Position numbers and translations under genes: made by a program. A stretch of DNA of 33,635 nucleotides from contig JADGPZ010000016.1 of the NCBI GenBank assembly GCA_017882165.1, positions 1 through 33,635 of the forward strand, read 5' to 3'. Below are positions 1 through 8,506 of this stretch, one piece after another; within the stretch, counting starts at the first letter, position 1, and the number at the start of each line of letters is the position of its first letter. The stretch comes from Candidatus Kapaibacterium sp. Its GTDB lineage: Bacteria; Bacteroidota; Ignavibacteria; Palsa-1295. Under the pieces are notes generated by a model. That model was not told the DNA's origin. It was given only the letters and a program-made list of their open reading frames with translations, and did no database searches.

Positions 1-2
1 GG

Positions 3-2423
3 GTGTTCTGTGTCGGCGAGCGGGCCGGCGAGGTGGTGACGCTGGCCGAGACCGTGGCGGACGGGGTCGGGCAGGACGGAGAGAAGGTCGGGCCGTGGAC
101 TGGGCACGCCGCGCCCTACACGCCCATCGACTGGCATGAGCTATTCGCTGACACTCCAAGCGAGACGGAGTGGCTGTGCGAGCCGATCATCGCACGGGGC
201 GAGAACGTCGCTATCTACTCGCCGGCTAAGGCGGGAAAGTCGCTACTGGCCCTGGAGATAGTCGCCGCGCTGGCTGCCGGCCGTCCCGTCCTAGGCAATC
301 CGGCGAGAGAGCCACTGCGGGTCCTGTACGTGGACATGGAGAACTCGCGCCGGGACCTCTTCAAACGGTTACGCGCTCTGGGATACGGCCCCGATGATCT
401 GAGCAACCTGACGTACCTGTCATTTGCCGCGCTACCAACGCTGGACAGCGACGCCGGTGGCAGGGACCTGCTGGCGATCGTGGAGGCGTGCCGCGCCGAG
501 CTGGTCGTCATCGACACGGTGTCGCGGGTGATCGCGGGCAAGGAGAACGACGCCGACACCTTTCATGCGGTATATCGCTGCTCGCTGATCCCGCTGAAGC
601 AGCGAAGGATCTCGGTATTACGGCTCGATCACTCCGGCAAGGACGCGGAGAAGGGCCAGCGCGGTTCGTCGGGAAAGAACACGGATGTAGATGCCATCTG
701 GCAACTGATCAAGAAGTCGGAGACTCGTCTCTACCTGAAGCGGGATGCCAGCCGGTCGCCCGAGGGCGACACGTTGGTCGACCTAACGAGGGAAGAGAAC
801 CCCCTACGGCACACGGTGGCCACGACGGTGAAGTCGATGGCCGGCGACATTCAGGCGGTCGTCGAGGCGATGGATCGCCTAGACGTGCCGCCGGACTGGG
901 GTCGGCGGAAGGCCAAGAAGGAGATCGTCGATTTCGCAAACAAGTATTACCGCGACAACTACGCGATCGTCTACAAACGGACAGGCGAGCATCGCGGCAT
1001 TGAGAAGGTGACGAAACCCGCTATCACACCGGTCGAGACGAACCGCACTGCGCAGTCCGATTTTCTCAAGACTGTTTCGGCAATGCCGGAGCTAACGGTC
1101 AAGCCGCACTTTCTTGATTACAAGCACGACATCACCGAGACAAAGCTTGCGAGCGGCATTCCGGTCTATTATCTTCACAACAGCGAGAACGACCGGTTCA
1201 CGATGTACTATGTCGTCGATATGGGCCGCCGTCACGATAAGAAGCTGAAGTACGCGCTCGATTATCTCGATTTCCTCGGCACGGATAAGTTGGCGCCAGA
1301 GGAGATCAAGAAGAAATTCTTCGCGCTCGGATCGAGCTTTAGCGTCAACGCGGACAACGATGAAGTGTGGGTTTCACTGACGGGCTTACAGAAGAACTTC
1401 GCGCAGAGCGTCGAGCTGTTCGAGACGCTGCTGGCGAAGGCGCAGCCGAATGAGACCGCATTGAAGGACTACATCGGCCGCACGATCAAAGGGCGCGCGG
1501 ACGAGAAGAAGGACAAGAATACGATCCTTTGGTCGGCCCTCCGCAACTACGCGGTGTATGGCAGAACGAATCCGCAGACTTATGATCTTTCGAACAACGA
1601 ACTTCAACTTCTGTCCGCAAGCGAGCTGGTCGAGCGTATCCACACGCTCACATCATACAAGCATCGCGTGCTTTACTATGGTCCTGCCGCAGCGGGTAAG
1701 CTCGTGACGGACCTCGATAAGATGCATCGTTTCCCTGCCACTGGCCGCATCGCGCCAACGCCGATTGAATATGTGCATCAGGATACGAAAACGACCAAAG
1801 TCTATTTCGTCGATTACGACATGGCGCAGGCCGAGGTTCTCATGATCTCGAAGGGGATGGAGAAATACGATCCAAGAAAGTCACCGGTCATCAGCTTGTT
1901 CAACGAGTATTACGGTGGCTCGATGGCTTCCATTACATTCCAGACCATCCGCGAGTCGAAGGCGCTGGCCTACGCGGTCTGGAGCAGCTATTCCGCTGGC
2001 AAGAAGAAGGACGAGCCTTACTCGATCTTTGCGTATGTCGGCTCGCAAGCTGATAAGTCGCCGGAGACGATGAAGAGTATGTTCGAGTTGCTCACTGATA
2101 TGCCGCGCGCCGACAAGCTGTTCGAGCAATCGAAGGTGTCGCTGACGAATTCGCTCTCGACCGAGCGGACAACGCGCGAGGGGATTCTCTTCTCATACGA
2201 GAACGCGCGCAAGATGGGGCTCGACCACGACATTCGGCAGGACATTTTCGAGCAAGCGCCGAAGCTCACTTTCGAGGACATCGAGACCTTCCAAAAGCAG
2301 AACATCCGCAATCATAACTACACGATCGCAGTCCTCGGCTCCAAAAGCAAGATCGACATGAAAGACCTCGCGAAATATGGCGAGGTGCAGGAGTTGAGTT
2401 TGGATGAGATTTTTGGATACTGA
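3..2423 (+). CDS. Chimeric frame: RecA/RepA-like ATPase joined to C-terminal half of M16 peptidase
   Basis: The open frame runs 806 codons from a GTG at the window edge, so the true start may lie outside. Residues 1 to about 300 resemble AAA/RecA-like ATPases of the RepA/phage helicase type: a Walker A-like SPAKAGKS (73-80), a Walker B ending LVVID (171) and LDHSGKD (208-214). From about residue 305 the text changes to the second half of a two-domain M16 (pitrilysin/insulinase-type) peptidase, with DFANKYY, LASGIPVYYL and YKHRVLYYGP. The catalytic HxxEH half of M16, normally N-terminal in a protein of about 950 residues, is absent. The first 900 bases look GC-richer (45 of the first 60 bases are G or C) with actinobacteria-like codon choice. 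The M16 part matches the rest of the window. I infer an assembly chimera or recombination at the contig end, not a working fusion. The M16 assignment of the C-terminal part is fairly secure. Confidence 0.75.
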   Translation: MFCVGERAGEVVTLAETVADGVGQDGEKVGPWTGHAAPYTPIDWHELFADTPSETEWLCEPIIARGENVAIYSPAKAGKSLLALEIVAALAAGRPVLGNPAREPLRVLYVDMENSRRDLFKRLRALGYGPDDLSNLTYLSFAALPTLDSDAGGRDLLAIVEACRAELVVIDTVSRVIAGKENDADTFHAVYRCSLIPLKQRRISVLRLDHSGKDAEKGQRGSSGKNTDVDAIWQLIKKSETRLYLKRDASRSPEGDTLVDLTREENPLRHTVATTVKSMAGDIQAVVEAMDRLDVPPDWGRRKAKKEIVDFANKYYRDNYAIVYKRTGEHRGIEKVTKPAITPVETNRTAQSDFLKTVSAMPELTVKPHFLDYKHDITETKLASGIPVYYLHNSENDRFTMYYVVDMGRRHDKKLKYALDYLDFLGTDKLAPEEIKKKFFALGSSFSVNADNDEVWVSLTGLQKNFAQSVELFETLLAKAQPNETALKDYIGRTIKGRADEKKDKNTILWSALRNYAVYGRTNPQTYDLSNNELQLLSASELVERIHTLTSYKHRVLYYGPAAAGKLVTDLDKMHRFPATGRIAPTPIEYVHQDTKTTKVYFVDYDMAQAEVLMISKGMEKYDPRKSPVISLFNEYYGGSMASITFQTIRESKALAYAVWSSYSAGKKKDEPYSIFAYVGSQADKSPETMKSMFELLTDMPRADKLFEQSKVSLTNSLSTERTTREGILFSYENARKMGLDHDIRQDIFEQAPKLTFEDIETFQKQNIRNHNYTIAVLGSKSKIDMKDLAKYGEVQELSLDEIFGY
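897..930. other. Probable chimeric junction inside the first frame
   Basis: The ATPase-like text ends around VPPDWGRRK, typical of the linker after such ATPases. M16-type text begins at KKEIVDFANKYY. The switch falls between codons at about 900 and 925 in a purine-rich stretch. Base composition also changes here. The exact breakpoint cannot be fixed by eye. Confidence 0.6.
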
Positions 2424-2430
2424 TCGCTCG

Positions 2431-2490
2431 CCGCGCCGATCTAATATTTTCGGGATTTCGGCGCGGTGACCCTTTGGGGGTGTTATTTTT
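2431..2490 (+). terminator. Candidate intrinsic terminator after the M16 frame
   Basis: A 9-bp stem (ccgcgccga at 2431-2439 with tcggcgcgg at 2458-2466) has an 18-nt loop. It is followed by a small accc/gggt hairpin and the T-rich run ttattttt at about 2483-2490. It lies directly after the stop codon. The loop is long, so confidence is moderate. Confidence 0.4.
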
Positions 2491-2495
2491 GGGTT

Positions 2496-3137
2496 ATGAA
2501 ATACACTCCCTTGTACCGGACGAATCGTCCATTCTTATTCGCAGCATTAGTTTTCGCTGCATCTCTGAGCGCATGCAATAGCAATAGTACATCTCCGAAC
2601 GGCAGCGGGAATCCGCCACCGGTTCCGAGCCCTGGCAGCTACTCTATCTTTAGGGTGACTACCACGAGCGGAAACTCCTGGCTTGACACGTTCTACGTCC
2701 TGAATACCGGGTTGTCCTTCGCGGGCAAGTCCAACGTGATGGAGTATCGCGTCAACCAAGGCCCCGTCGGCCATTATAATTATGAAGCCAACGGCGACAT
2801 CTCGCACTATTTTGATGAGTCTAACAAGGTTGGAGGTCACTCCGGCTGGTTGCGTTTGCCGATTGCTGGCGGTGCCCGGGATTCGCTGACCACAACTGAT
2901 ACCGTTCTTTCGAGTGGCGTCCATAACGTCACCGCAGTAACAGCAAGCTATCTTGGTGCGGAAAGCGTGACCGTTCCGGCCGGAACATTCAACGCTGTGA
3001 AGATGGGATACGACAATTACTCGAATGGCGTTCACAGCCCTACGGTACTGTTTTGGGTCTCGCCGGGAATCCCCTATTATGTTCGGTACTCCAACACAAC
3101 GTCGTCGCTTGAGATGATCTCGTACGTCGTGAAATGA
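2496..3137 (+). CDS. Predicted lipoprotein of unknown function
   Basis: The 213-residue protein starts at ATG 2496; an upstream in-frame GTG at 2466 lies in the preceding hairpin region and is less likely. Residues 12-27 form a hydrophobic signal sequence ending in a lipobox, LSAC, with Cys27 as the expected lipidated residue. A low-complexity Ser/Asn/Pro stretch follows (about 28-48), common after lipobox cysteines. The mature part is rich in Ser, Thr, Gly and aromatic residues with alternating hydrophobics, suggesting a beta-rich fold. No enzyme motif was seen and the family is not recognised. It lies between the M16 frame and the convergent polA, 15 bases from polA's stop. It probably sits in the outer membrane or periplasm. 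Confidence 0.7.
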   Translation: MKYTPLYRTNRPFLFAALVFAASLSACNSNSTSPNGSGNPPPVPSPGSYSIFRVTTTSGNSWLDTFYVLNTGLSFAGKSNVMEYRVNQGPVGHYNYEANGDISHYFDESNKVGGHSGWLRLPIAGGARDSLTTTDTVLSSGVHNVTAVTASYLGAESVTVPAGTFNAVKMGYDNYSNGVHSPTVLFWVSPGIPYYVRYSNTTSSLEMISYVVK

Positions 3138-3152
3138 TGAGCAAAAGCCACG

Positions 3153-6080
3153 TCAGTGCGCCTCGAACCACGTCGGTCCGATCCCGGCTTCGACTTCAAT
3201 CGGCACGATCATCGGCATTGCGTTCGACATTAGTTCTTTGACGAGCGGCATCATCGCGTCTGCCTCTTCTGGCACGACGTCGAATACCAACTCATCATGG
3301 ACCTGCATGATCATGATGCTCTTCATCTTGCGGCTGGCCATCTCACGGTGAATGTTAATCATCGCGAGCTTCATCATCTCGGCGGCTGTGCCCTGGATCG
3401 GCGCGTTGATCGCCGCGCGTTCATCGGCTGAGCGCACCGCCTGATTCGCCGCAGCGATGTTGCGCATATACCGGCGGCGTCCGAGTAGGGTCTGGACGTA
3501 TCCGTTGGTGCGAGCGAACTGGATGGTATCATCCATATACTTCCGAATCAACGGAAACGCCGCGAAGTATTTTTGAATGATGTCGGCGGCTTCCTTCTGC
3601 GTGATGCGGACGTTGCGCGCAAGCCCGAATGCGCCGATGCCATACATAATACCATAGTTCACGCCTTTCGCTTTGCCGCGCATCTCGCGCGTTACCTCTT
3701 CCAACGGCACGCCAAAAATGCCGGCCGCTGTGCGCGTGTGGATGTCCTGACCTTGCGAGAATGCTTCGATCAGACCTGCATCGCGTGTAACGTGCGCCAT
3801 GATCCGCAGTTCGATCTGCGAATAATCCGCTGAGAGAATCTGCCCCTTCTTGAAACGCGATACAAATGCTTTGCGAATCGCACGGCCCATCTCCGACTTG
3901 ATCGGAATGTTCTGAAGATTCGGATCGGTCGATGAAATGCGTCCTGTTGCAACGACTGCTTGATTGTAACTGGTATGAATCATACCAGTCTTCGGATTGA
4001 CCATCCGCGGCAGCGCATCGACATACGTGCTGCGCAGTTTTTGATACTGTCGGTAAGCGAGCAACGCTTCGGCGATCGGATGCTCGCCCTGTAAGTCTTC
4101 AAGAACGGCGGCGTTCGTCGAAAGACCAGTCTTCGTCTTCCGACCAGACTTCAGACCGAGCTTCGTGAACAGGATTTCCTGAAGCTGCTTCGGCGAATCA
4201 ATATTGAACGGCCCACCCGCATATTCGTAAATCTTGAGGCACAGATTCTCCGCCTCGCGCTCCATCTCTTTGCTGGCAAGCGCGAGAAGCTCGGAATCGA
4301 TCTTCACGCCGTGGTACTCCATTTGCGTGAGTACTTCGACGAGCGGGAATTCAACGTCTTCGCACAGTTTCGCAAGACCGGTCTCTTCGAGCTTCGGTGC
4401 CAGCGCATGGCGAAGGCGCAGTGTTACATCCGCATCTTCCGCACCATACTCGGCGAGCTTTACGGTTGGCGCGATGGCCATGGAGCGTCGTACGGAGCCT
4501 TCTTTAAGCTGTCCGACAACATCCGCGAGCGGCACAGGACGATACTTCAGATACTCGATCGCAAGGGCATCCATCGTATGCGAGCCGTCGAAGCGGTAAA
4601 TGTACGCCGCGATCATCGTGTCGAACGTGAGCGGCCGCATGTGGACTCCGTTGTGCCTTAGGAGCAGCGCATCGTACTTGATGTTCTGGCCCACCTTCCC
4701 GATGTGCTCATCTTCCAAGATTGGACGCAGAACATTCATCACTTCCTCAAGCGGCAGGCCCATCGTCAGCGCGTTCTCGGCACTGGAGGAGGGTATGTGT
4801 TCGAAGAGGGAAGTGGCGTCGATGTCCGATCCAATGTCCGGCAATCGAACCGGAATGTAGAACGCCTCACCCGGCTTGACCGCAAAAGAGATGCCGATGA
4901 TCTCGGCCATATTCGCATCCTGTCCCGTCGATTCCAGGTCGACGCAAAACTCCTTCTGAGTATTGAGCAGCTTCGCCAGTTCGCGCACGCCCTCGATCGT
5001 CCGGATCATCACATAGGCGTGCGGCCATGAGTGAATATCCTGTTCGTCCATCGATGGTCCTACCGCGAAGTCGAACGCTTCCAGTTGCTCTTCCTCCGTG
5101 CGCTCCTCCGGCTTCTTCACCTCTGGTGCGAGTGCCTGATCGAGCGCTTCAGTGGATTCGGACTTCAGCACATCCTCCTTCAGTTTGTGCAGCCGGTTCG
5201 CGAGTGACTTGAATCCCAGATCATGTACAAGCGCATCGAGTGCATCGAAATCCGGCGTCACACCGTAGCGAATCTCTTCGAGCGTGAGTGGCAGCTTGAC
5301 GTTCGTGTCAATCGTTGCCAACTCGTATGAGAGGAATGCGTTCTCGCGCTCGTTGGTGAGCTTATCTTTAATGCCCTTCTTCTCGATCTCGCTGAGATGC
5401 TCGTAGAGGTTCGCAAGCGTGCCGTACTTCTGCAAGAGCGGCGCGGCGGTCTTCTCACCAATGCCACGGACACCGGGGATGTTGTCGCTCGAGTCACCAA
5501 CGAGCGCGAGATAATCGATGATCTGCTTCGGTTCGAGTCCGTACTTCTGGCGGACCATCTCCGTGTCGAAGATCTCCATCGCACCGCCATCGCGCGAGGG
5601 ACGGAGCAGCTTGATGTGCTCGTCTACAAGTTGGCAGAAATCTTTATCCGGCGTGACGAGAAGCGATTCCATCCCGGCTTCCTCAGCCCTATGAGCAAGC
5701 GTGCCGATGATGTCATCGGCCTCATAACCCGGCACCTCGATCATCGGAATCCGGAATGCGCGGATGATCTCCTTGATCTTGTCCAACTGCGGAGGGAGGT
5801 CGTCCGGTATCGCTTGCCGGGTGGCTTTGTATGCTTCGAATCGTTTGTGGCGGAATGTTGGATGCGGCGTGTCAAAGCAAACGGCAGCGTATGCCGGCGC
5901 GTGATGATCGAGAAACTGGAAGAGCGCAGTCATGAAACCATAGACCGCGCTGGTGTTCTCGCCGCGCGCATTCGTCAGCGGGTGTGCGACGAACGCAAAA
6001 TATGCGCGATAGGCGAGCGCCATCGCGTCGAACAATACGACGAGCGGGCGGCCATCGGTCTCGTGATTCGGTAACTTCAT
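3153..6080 (-). CDS. polA: DNA polymerase I
   Basis: The 975-residue enzyme fills gaps and removes primers in replication and repair. All three classic domains are intact. The 5'-3' exonuclease (about 1-300) has LLVTPDKDF and LVGDSSDNIPGVRGIGEKT. The 3'-5' proofreading domain (about 355-555) keeps the DEDD-type residues in FCVDLES, GQNIKYD and YGAED. The polymerase domain shows motif A (SADYSQIELR), motif B (RGKAKGVNYGIMYG) and motif C (QVHDELVF). Proofreading therefore looks active, unlike in Taq-type enzymes. The start ATG overlaps the stop of the upstream SprT-like gene as ATGA (6077-6080), so translation is probably coupled. Length is near the family norm of about 930. Confidence 0.97.
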   Translation of the reverse strand: MKLPNHETDGRPLVVLFDAMALAYRAYFAFVAHPLTNARGENTSAVYGFMTALFQFLDHHAPAYAAVCFDTPHPTFRHKRFEAYKATRQAIPDDLPPQLDKIKEIIRAFRIPMIEVPGYEADDIIGTLAHRAEEAGMESLLVTPDKDFCQLVDEHIKLLRPSRDGGAMEIFDTEMVRQKYGLEPKQIIDYLALVGDSSDNIPGVRGIGEKTAAPLLQKYGTLANLYEHLSEIEKKGIKDKLTNERENAFLSYELATIDTNVKLPLTLEEIRYGVTPDFDALDALVHDLGFKSLANRLHKLKEDVLKSESTEALDQALAPEVKKPEERTEEEQLEAFDFAVGPSMDEQDIHSWPHAYVMIRTIEGVRELAKLLNTQKEFCVDLESTGQDANMAEIIGISFAVKPGEAFYIPVRLPDIGSDIDATSLFEHIPSSSAENALTMGLPLEEVMNVLRPILEDEHIGKVGQNIKYDALLLRHNGVHMRPLTFDTMIAAYIYRFDGSHTMDALAIEYLKYRPVPLADVVGQLKEGSVRRSMAIAPTVKLAEYGAEDADVTLRLRHALAPKLEETGLAKLCEDVEFPLVEVLTQMEYHGVKIDSELLALASKEMEREAENLCLKIYEYAGGPFNIDSPKQLQEILFTKLGLKSGRKTKTGLSTNAAVLEDLQGEHPIAEALLAYRQYQKLRSTYVDALPRMVNPKTGMIHTSYNQAVVATGRISSTDPNLQNIPIKSEMGRAIRKAFVSRFKKGQILSADYSQIELRIMAHVTRDAGLIEAFSQGQDIHTRTAAGIFGVPLEEVTREMRGKAKGVNYGIMYGIGAFGLARNVRITQKEAADIIQKYFAAFPLIRKYMDDTIQFARTNGYVQTLLGRRRYMRNIAAANQAVRSADERAAINAPIQGTAAEMMKLAMINIHREMASRKMKSIMIMQVHDELVFDVVPEEADAMMPLVKELMSNAMPMIVPIEVEAGIGPTWFEAH

Positions 6081-6745
6081 TGTGCGATAAACTTGAACCT
6101 GCTATCGTACTTCCCACCTGCATACTTCACACAGCACGGGCGGCACGCATAGCGCAACGCGCGGCGCGTTTTGTAGCGGTGCTCGCGCTTGCAATTCGGG
6201 CAGTGTACGATGACCGGATAATTCCGCTCGACATATCGCACGCGCTTCGCGGCAAGCAACATCGTCATCGGCGCTTTTCTTCCGCTTCCGCCGATTTTAG
6301 CGAGCAATTCATAGAACGCCGCCGAGTGCGAATGCTGTGCGATATGCGCGATCTCGTGCAGCATTGTCTCCCGAAACTCCGCTTCCCCATGCTCGACGGT
6401 CATCGCAAGCGAAATGCCAATCTCGTGCCGCGTTTTGTTGTAAAAGCCTCCCGTCGAGCGATTGCAAAATCGGATGACCGGCCTCGAATACTTGCCGGCG
6501 AAATGCTTCTCGTTGATCCGGTCGAACTCGCCAAAGGCAATCGCGATGAATCCACTCAGCCGGAACAGCCAGTAGAAATCATTGCCGAGATCGAGACGCT
6601 CGATTTGCAGCGGGTCGATCTTCAACTCCACCAACTTCTTGCGGTAGGCGTGCAAAAGGTCGATCTCCGATCCGCCACGGCGCACGCCACGGCGGAGAGG
6701 GGATTTCTTTTTGACCTTCCGGAGCGGAGCGAGCAAGCGAATCAT
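6077..6745 (-). CDS. SprT-like zinc metalloprotein
   Basis: From ATG 6745 the protein has 222 residues. The open frame extends to another ATG at 6799, but that extension is basic, Arg-rich and overlaps the divergent PorV-type gene. A zinc-protease motif, HEIAH, lies at residues 130-134 with further histidines just after it. A C-terminal zinc ribbon has CPNC (182-185) and a second pair, Cys201 and Cys204. This order, HExxH then zinc ribbon, is that of the SprT/Spartan-like family. Eukaryotic members cleave DNA-protein crosslinks; the role of bacterial members is poorly known. The 4-base overlap with polA fits a DNA-repair link, but that is inference. Confidence 0.82.
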   Translation of the reverse strand: MIRLLAPLRKVKKKSPLRRGVRRGGSEIDLLHAYRKKLVELKIDPLQIERLDLGNDFYWLFRLSGFIAIAFGEFDRINEKHFAGKYSRPVIRFCNRSTGGFYNKTRHEIGISLAMTVEHGEAEFRETMLHEIAHIAQHSHSAAFYELLAKIGGSGRKAPMTMLLAAKRVRYVERNYPVIVHCPNCKREHRYKTRRALRYACRPCCVKYAGGKYDSRFKFIAQ

Positions 6746-6776
6746 TGCGTTACTATCTGTTGCGGCGCGGTTCCGT

Positions 6777-7862
6777 ATGACCCGATTCGTTTTGAACACT
6801 TTAAGACTCCGTAACTATCCATCGCGTAGCACAGCCCGATCGTTGGCGATCGCCTTGGCTGTGCTGATGCTTGCTTCGCAACTTCATGCGCAGTCCGTCG
6901 CCGATTACGCTGGCGAGTTCCTGCAGCTTGGCGTCGGCGCTCGCTCGCTGGCGCTCGGCGGAGCCGGCGCGGCCATCAGCGAGGACGCCACCGCTGGCTA
7001 CTGGAATCCCGCCGGACTTGGCGCGCTCCAGTTTCCCATGGTCACCGCCATGCACGAAACCCGCTTCGACGGCACCGTGCAGTACAACTACGGCGCCCTT
7101 GCCGTACCGCTCGATGCGCGCTCGACCGTCGCGCTTTCCATCCTCAACATCGGCATTAGCGGTATCCTCGATACCCGCAACGCGCTTGTCGATGCCAACT
7201 TGAACGGCCAACTCGATCCGAACGAATACCTCGATTACAACAAAGTCTCGCAGTTCAGCAACTACGACTGGGTCGCACTGCTCTCGTTTGCCAAAGTCTT
7301 CGACTCCACGCTTTCCTGGGGCGTGAACGCCAAAATCATCTATCGCCGACTCGATCCGCAGACCACCGCCACCGGACTCGGCTTCGATCTCGCCGCGCGA
7401 TATAAGCCGTGGGATGCGCTTACGCTCGGCGCCGTCGCGCAAGACATCACGACCACGCTGCTCTCCTACAGCACCGGCACCAAAGAACTCGTCTCGCCCA
7501 CGATCAAACTTGGCGCGGCGTACGTCTGGAACATCACTGGCGATGGCGCGCACCGCCTGATGCCGACCGTCGATGCCGACCTTCGCTTCGAAGACCGTGG
7601 CTCGGTCGCGCAGGTCCACGCTGGGCCTATTTCCGCCGATTTGCACGAAGGCCTTGAGTACCAGTTCAAAAATCTGTTTGCGCTGCGCGGCGGCTATAAT
7701 GATATGAACATGTGGAGCGTCGGCGCCGGTATCCGTTTTTCGAAGCTTCACATCGACTACGCCTATCTCGGATTCAATGGCCAGGACCAACTCGGCGCCA
7801 CCCACCGTGTCAGCCTCTCCTTCCTCCTCGATCAGCCCAAGTGGCACCGCAAGGGCGAGTAG
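6777..7862 (+). CDS. PorV/PorQ-family outer-membrane protein (T9SS-associated type)
   Basis: The protein has 361 residues from ATG 6777, chosen because it gives a normal signal peptide ending near HAQS (about residue 39); an upstream ATG at 6711 would put the signal inside. The N-terminal mature hallmark GVGARSLALGGAGAAISED followed by YWNPAGL identifies the PorV/PorQ (UPF0164) family. These are FadL-like beta-barrels, and PorV helps deliver cargo to the type IX secretion attachment complex. Alternating hydrophobic strands continue to the C terminus. Three T9SS-type cargo proteins lie in the same window (8507, 14444, 22260), which supports a secretion role, although paralogues with other roles are common. 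It is divergent from the SprT-like gene. Confidence 0.85.
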   Translation: MTRFVLNTLRLRNYPSRSTARSLAIALAVLMLASQLHAQSVADYAGEFLQLGVGARSLALGGAGAAISEDATAGYWNPAGLGALQFPMVTAMHETRFDGTVQYNYGALAVPLDARSTVALSILNIGISGILDTRNALVDANLNGQLDPNEYLDYNKVSQFSNYDWVALLSFAKVFDSTLSWGVNAKIIYRRLDPQTTATGLGFDLAARYKPWDALTLGAVAQDITTTLLSYSTGTKELVSPTIKLGAAYVWNITGDGAHRLMPTVDADLRFEDRGSVAQVHAGPISADLHEGLEYQFKNLFALRGGYNDMNMWSVGAGIRFSKLHIDYAYLGFNGQDQLGATHRVSLSFLLDQPKWHRKGE

Positions 7863-7874
7863 CCGCCCCGAATT

Positions 7875-7937
7875 GTCATTCCCGCGAAGTTAGCACCTAT
7901 GGTGCGCCTACCCGCGACCTAATTGGGTGGAATCCAG
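7875..7937. repeat. Dispersed GTCATTCCCGCG...GGAATCCAG repeat, copy 1
   Basis: It begins gtcattcccgcg and ends ggaatccag, the ends shared with copies at 22198-22248, 23221-23300 and 26208-26287. The centre here is degenerate. This is a widespread bacterial intergenic palindrome type. No encoded product. Confidence 0.7.
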
Positions 7938-8047
7938 ATTCTTCTTTTTCCGCCAGTCCCAAGTTGTGCATTGCCGTGAGGCGGTAGCCGATAGACAAGT
8001 GCAGCCCAGTTCACCGAATCGGAATTGAAGCGAGGGCATCCCTTCCA
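7897..8047 (-). pseudogene. Possible remnant of an outer-membrane-protein gene tail
   Basis: On the minus strand one frame reads LQFRFGELG. A shift of one frame continues as GLHLSIGYRLTAMHNLGLAE and then runs into the repeat at 7875-7937, ending at a TAG (7897-7899). The alternating hydrophobic pattern resembles the last strands of a beta-barrel. The frame break and missing upstream part suggest a decayed fragment. The match is a visual impression only. Confidence 0.22.
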
Positions 8048-8242
8048 TAATACTATAACGCGGCCCGAGCTCCCGGCTGTTCCCGCGACATCATAAATTT
8101 ATATACTCAATTGAAGATTTCCGAAATAATTCATATTTCATACTTCATCTTTCATCTTTTTAGCGAAGAGACCCCCTTCCATCTATTACAACGTTGTTCG
8201 ACCCTCCCGGCATCGCAATTTTTGGATTAATTCTGAAAAATT

Positions 8243-8333
8243 GTAGTGGCCGGGTTTCCCGGCCCGGATCGCCCGAGATCTGGCATGGCAGGAACGCCCG
8301 CTGCGGCGGGTGGAGTGCAACTCCACTGTACAC
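8243..8333. repeat. GTAGTGGC-type palindromic element, copy A
   Basis: It starts gtagtggccgggtttcccgg, a hairpin, continues through further small palindromes (cgcccgctgcggcgggtg and gtggagtgcaactccac), and ends near ccactgtaca. It is related to the perfect element at 16709-16796 and the simpler one at 29847-29870. Confidence 0.5.
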
Positions 8334-8506
8334 GACGGAAAGACCCGAACATCCGCTCCTTCCTCGGCCCCCTCCCGATCCCCCGCCAGCCCCCGCGTTT
8401 CGGAAGTGGTGTGAAGTTGTTGGAAGGTGTGAGGCGCGGGAAAAGAGATCCGGGTGAATACATTGGCCGTGCTTGTCGTTGGAGTAAGCAGTATCGAGAC
8501 TTCAAA

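Larger units (their letters stand above)
7863..8506. other. Gene-poor intergenic region with repeats and a possible gene remnant
   Basis: This 644-base stretch has no convincing gene. It holds a GTCATTCCCGCG-type repeat (7875-7937), a possible degraded minus-strand frame (7897-8047), an AT-rich segment (about 8085-8180) with TTCATCT-like tandem units (8131-8161), and a GTAGTGGC-type palindrome region (8243-8333). The long frame reaching back to 8246 on the plus strand runs through the palindrome and looks non-coding. The AT-rich part could hold the promoter of the next gene; no clear promoter boxes were identified. Confidence 0.6.

Noticed and set aside
5397-6074. 225-codon plus-strand frame opposite the polA exonuclease domain
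   Set aside because: Antisense shadow of a conserved domain.
6801-7847. 348-codon minus-strand frame opposite the PorV-type gene
   Set aside because: Antisense shadow. The plus strand has a signal peptide and family hallmark; this frame has neither.
8246-8506. N-terminal extension of the large T9SS cargo
   Set aside because: It crosses a palindromic element and would bury the signal peptide found right after ATG 8507.
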